Part shown: positions 11,871 to 24,590 of the stretch, piece after piece
Layout: the number at the start of each line of letters is the position of its first letter
How positions within the stretch are numbered: position 1 is the stretch's first letter
Assembly (NCBI GenBank): GCA_036936605.1
Contig: JAUPFV010000003.1
Coordinates: 76,926,273-76,990,272, forward strand
Direction of reading: 5' to 3'
Source of the DNA: Limnanthes douglasii subsp. nivea
Taxonomy: Eukaryota > Streptophyta > Magnoliopsida > Brassicales > Limnanthaceae
Length of the DNA stretch: 64,000 bases
Program-made: the position numbers and the translations under genes
The notes under the pieces: model-generated
What the model saw: the letters and a program-made list of their open reading frames with translations, nothing else
Told to the model about the DNA's origin: nothing
Databases searched by the model: none

Positions 11871-13819
11871 TCTTATGTCATTGCCCCCAATGGATGCTCC
11901 TATGACAACAGCATCTTCATGAGGACCAGCAATATCCCTAAAGTCATCCTCATCGAAAACAATAAAGGGAAATGGAATTTGTGATTGATAGGAAGTCATG
12001 CCTCCTTCCAGTTTGGTAGTTAAAGTATGAACGTGCCTCTTTCTCGAAGAAGCAGTTAGTGCAGTCATGGTGTCTCCCCCGAATATTGTAAGTGACTCAA
12101 AAACGCTAATAAGTCCGGACACCGTCGTGCAATGCTCTGTGATAACACCCACTTTATTCCGGGTTGGATCAGGATCTAAATATTCTGACTCTACATCAAA
12201 CCTTTCGATTATTACCATAGCCCCATAAGGAGTCGATGTGCCTGCATTATTTAGACCAGCCCGATGAGCATTATCAGGCATATTTCCACTTTTTCTTTTA
12301 ACATACGCTCCCAACTTTCCTCTTTCAATCAAATTCTGCACTTCTTGTTTCAACGCAATACAATCCTCAGTGTTATGGCCAATATCATGGAGATACTGGC
12401 AAAAACAATTATTACGGCTCTCCCTAGGAGATTGCAATGCAGCCGGCCTTCTGTAGTGTACTTCGCCTTTTGTTTTGTTATAAATGGTGGCTACATTTTC
12501 TTTCAACTCAGCAAACCACTCCGGTTAAACCCAAGGCCCCCGCTTATTTCAAGATTGTTGGCTCTGGGCTGGTGCAGCTGGATGAGACTGATCTTTAGCT
12601 CTGTTATGACCCTGTTCGGCTTCCTTGGCCTTGTTCCCGGACTGGTTCTGGTTTTGATTTGGTGCAGCTGGAGCAGACCCCACCTGTCTGTGCACCCTAA
12701 TTTTCTTTGTTTCATCCACATTAATCTGTTTACCAACTTGATTCAGTAGACCTCCCCATGTCATGGCCTTCTTCTTGGTTACTGAATCGGCCAAGTTTCC
12801 AGGGTTCAAGCCCTGCCTCAGAGAAGCTATTGCTACTTGTTCAAAGCAATCATCCAATCCATTCTTGGTATTTACAAAACGACTTATGTATTCTTTTAAG
12901 GATTCGTTTGGTTCTTGGGCACAATGGATAATTGTGACTCCATTGTCCTTTACTTCCTTACTTCCAACAAACTGCCTCCAAAAAGCAACCCAAAAAGTGT
13001 CAAAATTTCTGATGCAGCCCTGTGGCAAACTATTGTACCACTTCAGGGCACTCCCCGTAAAAGATTGGGAGAATGCTCTACAAAGTAATTTGTCGTCATC
13101 ATCAAAATTCATCATAAAGTTTTTGAATTGTTCCAAGGGGTTATCCGTGTCTTTACTGCCATCATATTTTTCCATTTTTGCACTGTCAAACCTCTTAGGA
13201 AGGTTTCCGGACAGTATCTTGGAGGACAATGAAGATTGTCTCCAATTCCGGCCATGACTGAATACAGTATCTTCATTAGGAGTTGCAAAGATACCTGGCT
13301 CATCATGGAAGGCAAAAGGATCCATTAACAAGCGGTCTACGTGTCTCCGGCCATAACTATGACGGTGAGACGATCCTTTACCTAGATGCCTCTTCAACCT
13401 TCCATGCCTGTCCCTTTTTCTTGAGTACTTTTTTTACTAACTTTTGTTTCTTTTTAAAATGGCCTTCATCGGTTCTGGATGACAAAGACTCTTCAAATCC
13501 ATCTTCATTTGAGGAGCTACTAGAAGACTGAGTCTGAATCTGAGCTCTCCATCGGTTTAGACCGGTGAGACTTTTTTGAGCTAGCATGAGTCGTTTTTGC
13601 ACTCACATGGGTCTTTGATGGCTCATGCTCTCTTGGATTGTCAGTATGATGAGCTGCTGACGCTTTAGACTTCTCGTTTGTGCCCATCTCTTCCCTCTTG
13701 GCAGCCCTCAAAGCTTCTATTTTAACCTTCAACCTATCTCACTCATCAATCGTATATTCATCATTTTCCCCCACCATTTCTGCCAAAGTTGGTGGCACTT
13801 CTTGCACGTCCGGATTCAT
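11868..13819 (-). pseudogene. Element A gag
   Basis: Gag probably starts at the ATG at 13819 (MNPDVQEVPPTLAEM). A TGA near 13730 and frame changes around 13400-13520 break the charged N-terminal part. The core (12549-13397) is well preserved, with GNLPKRFDSAKMEKYDGSKD, SALKWYNSLPQG, FWRQFVGSKE and a helical ASLRQGL segment, matching plant retrotransposon gag families. The 11868-12506 part has a zinc-knuckle-like CQYLHDIGHNTEDC and leads into the protease. Confidence 0.85.
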
Positions 13820-13871
13820 CCGAACTGGTTTTTCTTGATGGTTTTGAATGCTAGATTCAGGCACCTTCTTC

Positions 13872-13891
13872 TCCCACTGTGGTCGCCAATT
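13872..13891 (-). promoter_or_regulatory. Element A primer-binding site
   Basis: Read on minus, TTGGCGACCACAGTGGGAG follows the 5' LTR after two bases. Remnant D1 has the related TTGGCGATTATAGTGGGAG in the same position, which ties the two to one lineage. The tRNA was not identified. Confidence 0.6.
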
Positions 13892-14257
13892 TGGTGTGGA
13901 TTATTTTCAACTGAGGGTAATTTTGTCTAAAGTTTTGTGATGTTTCAAGGGTATTTAATGCTTAAGTAGTTTGTAGTGAGAGATATGAGCTGCCTCGTTC
14001 TATTTAATGTTCATTACCCTCATTAATGAAAGTGGTTGGGTATTTATACCCTTAATTATGGGCCACATGGGCTTTTGGGTCATACTTATGAATTCGGGTC
14101 GAGTTCAATGACCCATTGGCTTTTAAGCAGGTATGTATTTAGCTTAGTCATGAAGTGATTTAGTTTTTAATACATTAGTCCTGTTCGGATGGTTCAGTGG
14201 GTGGTTTTTGTCCTGTCTGGTTCCCATAGTGAGTGGTGAGAAAATCCAGACTCATCA
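13892..14257 (-). repeat. Element A 5' LTR
   Basis: This 366-bp LTR pairs with 4280-4655. In element orientation it runs from TGATGAGT to CCACACCA, with TATAAATA on minus near 14041-14048. It lacks about 10 bp present in the other LTR. Confidence 0.9.
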
Positions 14258-14682
14258 CGCCACAGGGTCACAGACCACGCCTAAAAGGTTACGCAATAAG
14301 GGTCATAATGTGCCACACTTAGACAAGATCTAATAAATATAACAAATGGGTTGATTGGCCACGCCCGCTGGGGCTATGTACTGTGCTCAATACCGCACTC
14401 AGGTATTAATAAATGTGAACTACTCCAAGCCCACTGGGTTACACAAATGGTCGAATCGGTCGCTCCGCAAACTTAACTATGGTCACTTTATTAACCATAA
14501 GTTACGCAATGAGCCCCACTGTGATCGATCTTGTAGAAAAAGTTCCTTATCCAAAAAAATTGAAAATATAAACACGCGCCAAACAATCAATACAAATCAC
14601 CAACAACATACACATTAAGTTACACAAACAGGTTAAATTTTGTCACGCCAAAATATTAATGTCTTTACAAATTCCTACTATG
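14258..14682. other. T1 3' noncoding region with degenerate short repeats
   Basis: No gene is seen. This is T1 sequence resumed after element A. Variants of a phrase such as gttacacaaatggtcgaa and gttacgcaataagggtc recur, as in decayed tandem repeats. Confidence 0.5.
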
Positions 14683-17117
14683 CTACACATCGGCAGGATT
14701 TGCCACCGCATCGGCCACGCCCCCCTTTCCTATGTCCACCGCTACGACCAATTTTTGATAAGGACCGAAATCCATGTATGGATTCAGGGCCTTCAGCTCA
14801 GCCATCAGTTTTACTTTATCCTTATGAACCTTTCCTAACGCCACTTGCATTACCTGGCGCTCTCTGGCTTCTAAGTCGGCCGCAGCCTTTTTCTTCAGTC
14901 CAGCCACTCCGCCTTGCCTTTCTTCTTGTTCCCTCCCAGTTCAGCCAACTGAATTTTCATATTAGCTAACTCCATTGTGAGGTCAGCCGCTTTGGAGGCT
15001 TGCTCTTCCACCTTGGTCGGCTGACGCATATTTTGCTCCATCAGCTGCGAGTTCTGCGCGAGGAGGGTCTCGTTTTTCTTCAGCAAATCATTATTCTGCG
15101 AAGTCAACAGCACAGTATTCGTCATCGTGTCTAGGCATTGTTTGCTCCCAGCATCTCTCTCCGCACATAGCTTGCCCAGTTGGCGTAATAGATCCTCGTT
15201 CACCTTTTGCGCTTTCTCTGCCCGTTGTTTAGCCATCTGATACGCATTTTTTAATCGAGCTAATTCGATAGCCAGCCCTCGCACATGGGTTCCAGTTTCC
15301 ATCTCTCCATCGCCCGGACGTCCACTCAAGACATACACTGATACGCCAGAGCATGTGAATTATATTGCATTTGCACAACATACGTCATTCAAGCACTTTT
15401 TCACCACATACATATCACAACCACCTGAATAAATCACAATTTAAAACCACAACACTTACCTCTAGGGTCAACTCCAACTAACGCTGCAACATTTTTCTTA
15501 TTGGAAGCATGTCATAAAACGATAAATCAGAGCCATGCCGGACCTGATCAATGATCATTTGGGAAGCCGCAAGCATCACCAGCTTCACTGACGGATCTGG
15601 CATCGTTTCGGAGTGCTGAGGGAGTTGCTGAACCCCATCCCTGGCCTCTCCTAACCTCTCCGATGGCAAGGAGATATTTACTAACGATGCCCCTTATCCA
15701 AGGCCATGCACGAAGTTCTTCATCATTTGTTCAATGTGGGGTGGTGCCCTTTTTCCCTTCGCCCCACCATCTGCCTCTGGGGACTTATCATCAATCACCA
15801 CCACCTCTGGAGCCTTCCCAGAGGATATCTCCTTCTTCTCTAATCGTACGTCACCAGCATCCTTCACATGCCCTCCAACTAATCCATCCACCTCGTCATC
15901 ATCGACCAGTATTAACTTTATTTGTGAAAAGGGGGAAAAATTAATTATCCCTTTCTCATTCCTTTCTAACAAACTGACTGCCTCCTCTGAGTCCTCGTCC
16001 CGCGACCTCGCCTTCTTACCACTCCCTTTCACCTCTTCATCAACAATGGCCAGCTGGCCCTCTTTACTCGGCATCTCCACCTCTTCCCCTTTATGCGCCC
16101 CTTCGAGCGTAAATGATGACCTGCTCGCCTACCTCGCCTTACGTTCTACCCGCACTATTAAACCAAGCCCAGAAAAATCCCCCTCCTCGCACCTCTACTC
16201 TAGTAACGATCGGAGCCTCTCCAACGTGGCCTCCTCTTCATTGCCAGTCATTATTACCCTCCCATCTTCTGCCACCACAACTTCTGGAATACGCCACAGA
16301 CCGGGTTTCAAAAATTTCACCACAGAAAACACTTTGTCGGCTCGCCTTCCCAAGTACCGTGCGCCGCGGCGGACAATTTTGCCAAAAGATTCACCGACCC
16401 TTTTGGACGACCTTCCTTGCCCCACTCTTGGTATTTCCCTTTACTTGCATCAGCACGTCATAGGTTACAATCAACTTTTATAAATCAGTTTACACACTCA
16501 ACCATATAGAAATCCTTACACTTAGACTTTCTACGTCTTTCTAACTAAAGATTCATCGTAGCACTTTCATGCTCCCAGTTACCAGACACATATATAAACC
16601 TATGCTTCCAAGTCTTATCCGAATTGGGCAGGTCCATTGTATGTCTTGCTCAATTTAACTACACATAGAAAAATGGTGACCGCGCTAATTTGGCCACCTC
16701 CATCCCCGCTAACACATCGGCCAGACAGAGAGGTATTTTGAAGTATTGCGAGCTAAAGACGATTCTCAACAATGTCCTCCACCCATTTGTTGTTAGTTAG
16801 GTGGGAGAAATCCCAATGAAACTAAATAAGTCCCTAATCAGTGGTGGCAAAGGGAGCCGCAGGCCCCAATCAAACAATGTTGTAAATAAGCAGGTCTCCC
16901 CCTCATCTGTTGTATAAGGTTGGTCCCCCGCTCGAGGTGACCTAATGGTCGCATCGTCGGGAAACCCATACCTACTCCTAAACTCCATTAGGGATCACTC
17001 AGTCAGGTACCCATACTTTAGAGTAATTTTGGCGAAATACTTCTCTAATACGTCCATCTCCTCATACTTTGATTTCAGTTTCACTGTTTTTTTCTTCACT
17101 GATTTCTTTGGCACCAT
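14683..17117 (-). pseudogene. T1 reverse-strand accessory gene (PF04195-like plus coiled coil)
   Basis: This gene is opposite to T1 gag-pol (+), between integrase and the 3' LTR, the same plan as in A and B but strongly diverged. It starts at ATG 17117 (MVPKKSVKKKTVKLKSKYEE), with a TGA after GYLTE. The following part has CLFTTLFDWGLRLPLPPLIR, matching LFNWGLRLPLDPEIVR of B, and later KTWKHRFIYVSGNWE, matching NWRTQFLFVSGAWE. A basic stretch (16195-16425) and an acidic Glu/Asp-rich stretch (15694-16080) follow, then a coiled coil (14895-15338) and a C-terminal piece (14683-14907). Stops and frameshifts are numerous. Confidence 0.75.
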
Positions 17118-17744
17118 GAATAAACCGACTGCAATTACCCATCAGTAGTTATAAGATTAGGGTTTCACCACATGATAGGTGGTCTTACTCTCAATAAACC
17201 CAGCATTTGGTACAACAAATCATGCATTCCCAGAATTCTAAAAGCCCTAACACTACTTGAATCTCCATTTCCTTAGACTATCGACCCAAACTACGAGTAA
17301 AAGACCCACAAGAAAATACATAACTTTTTTAATACTCTGCTCTCTGATGATATCTCCGGTGTCCTCTCCGACGAGTGTGTCAAACTGCTGATTAAATCAC
17401 GGCGACAACTGTGGTTCTTCTCTCTAACTCTCTTTCAAGAAATGTTCGCCAATATTATTTTCACATAATAAAGACTTATATTTTTGAAAAAAAATTTAAA
17501 GACTTACCCAAACGGTTCCTTACTCAACCGTCATCACAATGATGACACACGTCGAATCATTCATCGAGAACTCAAACGCTTAGCACACTTTTCTACAGTA
17601 ACTTATCAGAAAATCAGACTAAATCGACACACGCTATCAAATCAGTGATTGACACGTCACCCACATCTTTTATCAATTTTTTAATTTCTTTTTTACTCCA
17701 ATGAGTAATTGTTTCACACTTACTATTTAGACTAGGGGGACCCC
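17118..17744 (-). promoter_or_regulatory. Upstream region of the T1 reverse-strand gene
   Basis: No coding sequence is seen. An ACGT-core element, TGACACGTCA, lies at 17650-17659, and a related ACACGTCG lies near 17547. They resemble the GACACGTGTC box upstream of the same gene in A, B and D. A polypurine-like stretch (ACTAGGGGGA, 17731-17740) precedes the LTR. Confidence 0.35.
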
Positions 17745-18432
17745 TGATAACTGAGTAGGTACCCACAATCAACATCAACGATATACATCAAATCCAAGCA
17801 GAGAAAGAAAAAGTTGAGCGGGATCATATATGGAAAAATTAAGCATAGCATGACCAAACCTAGCGGAGCAGAGCAGAACAAGGTTGAGCGCACACAAACT
17901 TACGTCGAGCAGAGCATGACTATAAGTACGTGTGTCCAGCCAAAGAAAGTGTAGAGAGGCTAGTCTTCACTAAGCTATAGTCGAGTAGAGCATGATTCGA
18001 AGTAAGCACACTCAACTCGAACCAATAGGGAAACTTAGTGTGCGACATCGCGCAACCAAAAATAAGTCGGCATCAGATTTGACCAGGACAGGCAGGGCAT
18101 CCCTAACACCCACCGAGCGGAACGACAAAGAACACTCAGCACAACAAGTTCTAAAATAAGTGTTACGCCAACAGGCGTTAATGAAGTTATGGACTATATT
18201 AATGGCCACCAATCAAGGAGAGACAGTCAACGGTCATATATCCAAGGATCATCATTAAGGAGGATTTGTAGCAATTAACTTAATGATGGTCATGGCCCAT
18301 TAAATATTTGTAATTAATATGGAAGTTATGGTCAAGATTAGTATATATACAGGGCTAAGTTTTTTTTAAAGGGAGACTAGAAAAATCTTCGCGAATCAAT
18401 AACATTACTACCTTGGCAGTTCATTATTTAGG
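17745..18432 (+). repeat. T1 3' LTR, 3'-truncated
   Basis: The LTR starts TGATAACTGAG after a polypurine-like tract. Its last 130 bp match 1-132. It breaks off at ttaggt, a few bases before the expected CA end, where duplicated block copy 1 begins. Confidence 0.75.
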
Positions 18433-18610
18433 TCTGGAAAATTTACGCTTTTATCTGTAATGACTAATACTTCTAATAAAGGATATTTTTTTCAAACACA
18501 AATCTTTCAGATTTTGCTTTAACCTTGCTTAAAAAAATTAACTCCCATCCGAAGCCTTATTCGGAAACGTTGGTGACGTCATTTTATGACCATTATCAGA
18601 AACATGGTGA

Positions 18611-18773
18611 GACACGTGTCATCATTTTATTGGACCTCAAACTACTTATGTTACTGGGGTAGCATGTCAATAGTGGAAAAATGTTTTCACCTCCTTGGAA
18701 ATTATAGTTGTTATTAGCTATTTCTCTTTTCTACACCCAAAACTGTTGGTCTTCTCTAATTTTTTTATATAAT
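18611..18773 (+). promoter_or_regulatory. Promoter-like region of the D1 reverse-strand gene
   Basis: G-box GACACGTGTC (18611-18620) is followed about 147 bp later by TATATAAT (18767-18774). The arrangement is as in elements A and B. D2 has the box changed to GACACATGTC (44966-44975). Confidence 0.5.
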
Positions 18774-18946
18774 CTCCACTCTTAAATATTCAGTATAGTA
18801 TTTTCTAAAGAGAGAAAATTTTGTTTGTAGAGAGAGAAGTAGTGCCTTACTCATTTCATTTAGCTACTGTTTTTTACATTTCTCTTCCTCCGCCGTTTTC
18901 GCCACCGTGCATTCTTCCTCCGATGATATTCCGGTGTTTGTATATT

Positions 18947-21400
18947 CACTGCTAAAAAGACTATATCCGAGAACGGCTGGCTAAATCTGTCTAAGCTAGA
19001 CAAAGAGAAAAAGAGATCCAGGGTTGTAGTTAGATTACCCGCCTCCGAAGGTACAATTACAGTTACCAAGTTGATTGATTATAGAGGAATTTTCTCGTAC
19101 AACAGACTTAACATCCCGACGGAATCCTATTTGACTGCTTAATCATTCGATTCAAATAAACGTTCATTGAAGCCATCACAATCTCAAGGAGGGACTATTC
19201 ACAGGCTTCATTCGACTTTTATAATAATAGGTTACGATTCAGAAGAAAATTCATCTTCCAAATTGAGTAGATAACCTAAAAGCCGCACAATTCTTTCAGA
19301 GTAGCTAGAAGCAGTCCAACAAAAATAGCCTTCTAATGCCCCTCCTCACAAAATCCAAGTAGGGAGAGAGATATTACACCTCAACAAGCAGATCCCTACA
19401 AATATGATCAGGCTCTCGAAACAGAATCTGAAGCGCTACATCTGTCCTTGACAAGATTTCATACGTTTATTTTCACGAGAACAAATTAGAAGTTATTCAT
19501 GCAAAATAGAGGTTTTACCTCAAGAAGTTAAGGTCAGATTGCCTAAACTAGAAATGATATCGATGAGTTGCGGTCCAAAATAGCTATTTATATATCCATA
19601 CCTGCTAAACTAGGGCCTTTGGTTTCCCTTGGATCGTGAAATTGTGAACTACTTCAGCTTGGTAGGACTGTGCCTAAGTTAGTCTAGTCTAAACTCTTTT
19701 TTTATCTTGATATCATGTATCATGACATCTAGGTTATCAAAATTATGATGCCAATGGAGTGATTCACAGCTATTGCAGGATTGTCTCGCAAATTTTACAT
19801 TCCATTTTACTTATTCAACATGAGGAAAGAATATCAAGTGGTAGATGACCTGCTGGATACCGCTAAACTATGGAAGGTGCAATTTATTTTCATCAGTGGC
19901 TGGTGGGAAAATGTAAGAAAATTACCTCTCAAGGTAATACGAGTCAGATTACCAGCTTTTGGAAGAATACAAGTAGCCCTCCGAACTCCTACTCTTTCTT
20001 ACATATATGTTTTTATAACTTATCTCTAATATATTTATTTCTACAAATATATTGAAACCTTATATGCATAATCTGGAAGATGCAAAGGTTACTTTCAAGA
20101 AGTTAAACTAGTGGGCCGAAGAGAAGTGGTCTAATGGCTTACAATAATGTTTCACTATCACTAATTTGGTTCTGAGTTATCTCTAGAAGACTAACTCTAT
20201 ATGGAAATTAACATGGGAGTAATTGACTACTCTCCAGAACATAGATTATCTTGAAGAGAATTGAAGATTCAGATGTCAAGACATTTCTTCTGATCAGAAT
20301 TAAATCCCCCAGCCATCTGTACATGAAAGCTAAGAAAAATAAGCAAGGCACAACAGAAGGTACCGTCGAAGCTTGAACTAGATGAAGTTAATGAATCCAT
20401 GTTAGCTGATTTTACTATCACTGTAAAAAAGGGTGAGGCATCCATAAAGTTTTGTGTGTCAAATAAGAAGAATACACACAAGAGAAGCAAATATAACAGT
20501 CACAAAAGAGACAAGAAGATGAAGAAGACTACTATCATTCAGAGATTATTCTCCGTTCGGATCTTATACCTCATATAATATCAATTGTTAATCATCTAGT
20601 ACTTCCAGTGTGTGACCCTTCTTCTCTATTGCTTCCTACGCTTAAGGCGCAAAGCTATGGAGATAAAACTCTAATAGGGCCCATCGGGGGGTTCGACTTC
20701 GAGGATCTTGAGAAGGATTTTCCTAAATCTATAAGTAATGCCACCAATGTGGTGTTTAATTGTGAACCTTTAAAAAATTTCAAAGGAGAACGACACACTA
20801 GGGTATTTGGTTGATTTTTGTGAGGCATGTTATTGAGATGAAAAGAGAGGTGAAGTGCCGTAGAGAGATAATTATTTCAATTTAAAATGAAAATAAGAAT
20901 CATAGAACATCTCTTGAAGAAGAAAACGCAAGGATTGATCGTCTAGCTGATGTATCAAGTCAATCAATGAGGAGCTTGTTCAGGAAAAAGTTACTTACAA
21001 AGGGCTGCATTCATCCAACTCCAGAGAGATCACTTCATTGAAAAAACAATAGGCTACTAATAAGGATTACATAGATCGTTTGTCAAAGGAAAAAAATGAT
21101 CAAGAGGCTTTTATAAAGAAATACAACAACGAGGTGGTTTCTCTCAAAGATCAAGCCACATGAGAGACGTAAGATGAAGTAGACACATATGCTGATGGGA
21201 TCTTAGAGTCCCTAAACAAACATGATGCCTCAATCAAATCTGACACGGTTTTGGAATTTCACAACGCATTCTCTACATTAGCCTTTGGGTCTTTGTAGGA
21301 GCTGGTTCTAGAAATATTATGGCCCAATGATATTCCCATATCTTATCAGTTAGGTATATCTATAGATATCCTAATGATGGTTTCGATAATGGATTTGTTT
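18947..21400 (+). pseudogene. D1 reverse-strand accessory gene remnant
   Basis: This is a strongly decayed copy of the accessory gene of elements A and B. It begins FTAKKTISENGWLNLSKLDK, matching FTARNALVKGGWLNLSELEK of A, but with ATA in place of the ATG. Later pieces include IPFYLFNMRKEYQVVDDLL and LWKVQFIFISGWWENVRK (19781-19930), equivalent to DNLKAVDDLL and WRTQFLFVSGAWENGRK of B. The C-terminal part (about 21190-21350) has IKSDTVLEFHNAF and EILWPNDIPISYQL. Stops and frameshifts occur throughout. Its 3' end runs directly into protease sequence of the other strand, showing that RT, RNase H and integrase were deleted. Confidence 0.65.
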
Positions 21401-21409
21401 TGCTGCTCT

Positions 21410-23240
21410 GAACTACCCTTACATGGCCTCCGACGGTGTATTTTAAGCATTAGTGAATTTTTAAACCAACAACATGCATTTTCGATAGCCAAAATCTAAC
21501 AAAGATAGAATTATAAAGAGTTGGACAATCATCCACTACAAACAAAACCCTCATAATATTTTCAAATGGTCATTTACCCAAGACAAATTCTCTTTCTAAT
21601 TCCCCAATAATATCCACAGAGTTTTCTGTAAATTCCACTATATTTCTATTTGACCGAAGAATAATGGATGAGTTTTTCATCAACATGTAAGTGGAAAAAG
21701 TAATATATTATCCGAGCTGCCAGTATCAATCAGAATCCTTCAGATTTATGTTCCTTTAATAGCAGCTACAATTACCACAAAATCCTCATGTGGCCCAATA
21801 ACATTTCTTTTAAGTCATCCTCGTAATAAACGAAACTGAACTCAGATATAGATGAGTACACATTTTTCATTCTAACTGTGTAGTCAAGCTAACTACTTGT
21901 GTCTTTCAAGAGAAACTCGTGGGATTTATCACACTATCCCCTTCAAAAATGGTCAATGACTCAAAGAATTAACATAACTTGGAAACCTTTCCTCCTTTAT
22001 CACATATCATATTTACCCGGCCATGATCCAGATCAGGATCCAAATAATTTGAATCTTCATCAAACTATTTGGTAATTACCATCGTATTTTCTTGTTTGGG
22101 GGCTTTTATAGCTTGTCTTCGAACAACAAGTAAAGTTGTATGTACACCACTTACACTTGGCAGTGACCTATGACCCAATTTTGTTATAAAAAAGTAGTAA
22201 GCTTTCAAATCTATATTAACGACTGTATTTCATGCTTCAAAGAAATATAATCCTTAGTATTATGTCCTATATCATTGTGATATTTGCATAATCGTGTATT
22301 TCAATTTTTCCTTCTTATGAGTAACTGTATCAGCCAACAGTCCAACTAAAATCCTTTGTCTAAATGAAACTATGGCTACTTGTTCGAAGTAGTTCACCAA
22401 GTTATGTCAAAAAAAATTACTGACCCCTGATGCAACCTATTATACCATTTCAAGGCACTATCCTTGAAAGTTGTAGAAAAATCTCTACACAATAACTTAT
22501 TATCATCATCAAAACTTATCATGACATTCTTGAATTACTGAAGATGTTTATCCAAATCTTTGCTCCTATAATATTTTTCGATTTTTGGAATATAAAATGC
22601 ATAGGTAGATGTTAGGACATGATTTTTGTAGATAAAGGCGATTGCCTCCAATTATGCCCCTGACTATACAAGATCTTCATTAGATGTGGCGAATAAACCT
22701 AGTTTGGATTGAATAAAAAATTAACCAATGAGCAAGTGGTCTATGTTATCGTCAGCTCATCCTTTTACCTTTCCCTCATTTTTTACTTCTTATCTTTACA
22801 CTTTAAGTACTCATTTTTACCTAAAGAGTTTTGTTTACTAGATTTGCGGTGTCTATTCGAATGTTTTTTTATATCAACGCTTTTTTTGGTGGCTTCTTTC
22901 TTTTTCTTATGATAATAATTGATGCTCGAAAAAGATAAGGAAATTTCATATTCTGAAGTGGAACCCTTACTAGACTCCGAAGAACAAGAATAATCTTTGG
23001 TTTGATGTTCATTTTAGAGGCTTTATAGGTTTTAGAAGGTTGGTCACTTTGTTGTCTCTTTCGGTTATATTGAGGATTACCATCTGGCCCATCAGGCTTT
23101 TAATGTTCTAATGGAAACTTCCCCAGAATATCCCTCTCATCTTGTCTTTGAGCTCTCAAAGCCTCAGTTTCTCCTTGCAATTGGTCTCACTCCTCTTGCA
23201 TAAGAAGTCTTTCTTTTTTTTTCATCAGTATATGTGGCGT
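21410..23240 (-). pseudogene. D1 protease and gag remnants
   Basis: The gag and protease of remnant D1 read on minus. The protease active site is recognisable around 21700-21760 (ILIDTGSSDNILL-like). Gag pieces lie at about 22310-22650 and correspond to those clearer in D2 (49042-49248). No long frame survives. RT and integrase are absent between this part and the accessory gene. Confidence 0.6.
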
Positions 23241-23384
23241 TCAGATATGCTCTTCTTTGATGATGACTCCCTTATTCTTTATGTGAGTATTGACTTGCAT
23301 TTCATGATCCATCTTTTGAAAGGCTCTGAAGGCGAATTTCGTATGCCATGTTTGAATTTTACAATCCAGGTACCTTACTCAATG

Positions 23385-23750
23385 GCTCCCACTATAATCG
23401 CCAATTTTATAGTGGTTAATCTTATTCAAAAGGTATTTTGATAATGTAAGAAAGTGTAATAAATTTAAGGTAGAGAGTAGAGAGATAATTTAGTTGCTTC
23501 AGTTATTATTTAGAAACAGAAAGTTCTATTTTATTAAATGCATTCTCAGAAAGTATTTATAGACTAACTTTTTAGCTTAATTGGCCAAACTATACTTATG
23601 TGTCAAACCAATAAGTTAATACCCATTAGGTCCAAAATCATAATAAAAACAAATATATTAAAATATAAATATTTAACTAAAAGAATAAATACAAAAGATA
23701 AATGTTGGTCTGATTTCGAATTCCCCTTTTTAACATTTTTGTCCACATCA
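23385..23750 (-). repeat. D1 5' LTR with primer-binding site
   Basis: On minus, the PBS-like TTGGCGATTATAGTGGGAGC (23385-23404) follows an LTR running from 23750 (TGATGTGGAC) to 23408. The PBS resembles that of element A. In copy 2 a deletion has removed most of this LTR and the PBS. No opposite LTR remains at the left end of D1. Confidence 0.6.
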
Positions 23751-24411
23751 ATCATAATTCAAATTGGCCTTTATGTTGGATCTTATTCAAATTGGTCTTT
23801 ATGTTGATAGATTTAATTATTTTGCAATAAAAAAAATTGGAACAAAAGCGGTTAAATTAATTGAGTTATAAATTAATTGGGTGGATAGATTATTTATTTA
23901 ACTAGAGTTTAATAATTTGGTTTAAAAGTGAATGGCTTGGAGAAAAATATATGGTAACTAGTAGTTAAAAAATTAACTTGAATAAGCTAAGTTGGTGAAA
24001 CTAAAAATATATAGTAAATCAGTAAAAATAAAAAATAAAAAATAAAAAATAAAAAGTAAAAATGTTAATGTTAATGTAAAAGGATAAAAGACCTAAAATA
24101 TGTTATTAGAGTGAGAATTTTATTTTAAAAAAAAGTATATATTTGGATGTCACGTTACATCACCTAGCTAATTTGGCATGCACCATCGAACATATATGCA
24201 ACATTCTTAAACCTAACTGACGAGTTTGGATACGAAAGAATCTCAGTGACGTATGTTTGTAATAAGTGTTAAACACCGATGACCAATGAAGGATTTTAGC
24301 CAATCTTCTTTGTATCAAATTATTATTGACCGTCTTTGTGCTTAACAATATTTACATAAGCTATTTATTTATAAAATAATTACAATTCGAACCACGTTTA
24401 CATAAACTATT
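23751..24411. other. AT-rich spacer in copy 1
   Basis: No gene is seen. A short AAAAAT repeat lies at 24023-24055. The sequence aligns with 50004-50690 of copy 2, which carries about 110 extra bases near 50040-50170. Confidence 0.6.
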
Positions 24412-24420
24412 TATTTATAA

Positions 24421-24590
24421 CAAGTGCGTACAGGGTAAATCCTCAGTGTGATACAATAGTCTGTAAACCAACGCAAGAAGGTAAACCACACAAACTGGCC
24501 GAAGAAAGGGTTTGTAGATGGACTCGAACTCATAATATTTGGTCAGGAGTATATCTTATTCCACCAACTCCGCTACCGCTTGAACGCATA
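24421..24590 (-). mobile_element. tRNA-derived SINE candidate, copy 1 only
   Basis: Read on minus, it contains an A-box-like GGAGTTGGTGGAATAAG and a B-box-like GAGTTCGAGTCC (complement of 24521-24533). Its tail, with GGTTTACCTTCTTGCGTTGG, closely resembles the clear SINE at 26951. Flanks TATTTATAA (24412-24420) and TATTTGTAA (24591-24599) may be a target duplication. The corresponding part of copy 2 (about 50690-50800) lacks it. Confidence 0.55.

Larger units (their letters stand above)
4280..14257 (-). mobile_element. Ty3/gypsy (Tat-like) element A, nested in T1
   Basis: This is a 9.98-kb LTR retrotransposon with two LTRs (4280-4655 and 13892-14257). Gag-protease-RT-RNase H-integrase reads on minus, and a long reverse-strand gene reads on +. 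LTR ends read TG...CA. Flanking pentamers are TGCCA (4275-4279) and CGCCA (14258-14262), a target duplication with one mismatch. Removing A joins the T1 3' noncoding region. The LTRs differ at roughly 5% of positions by eye plus a 10-bp indel, so it is not very recent. Both strands carry many stops and frameshifts. The linker between protease and RT is deleted, and the integrase has lost catalytic residues. Confidence 0.92.

Noticed and set aside
15734..16483. 249-codon open frame on + strand
   Set aside because: It lies opposite the T1 accessory gene, whose frame carries the conserved motifs. The Ser/Pro-rich translation is what a Glu/Asp/Arg-rich gene gives on the other strand.
23142..23441. 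99-codon + frame near D1
   Set aside because: It crosses the gag start and PBS of D1 and contains no recognisable feature; chance frame in AT-rich DNA.
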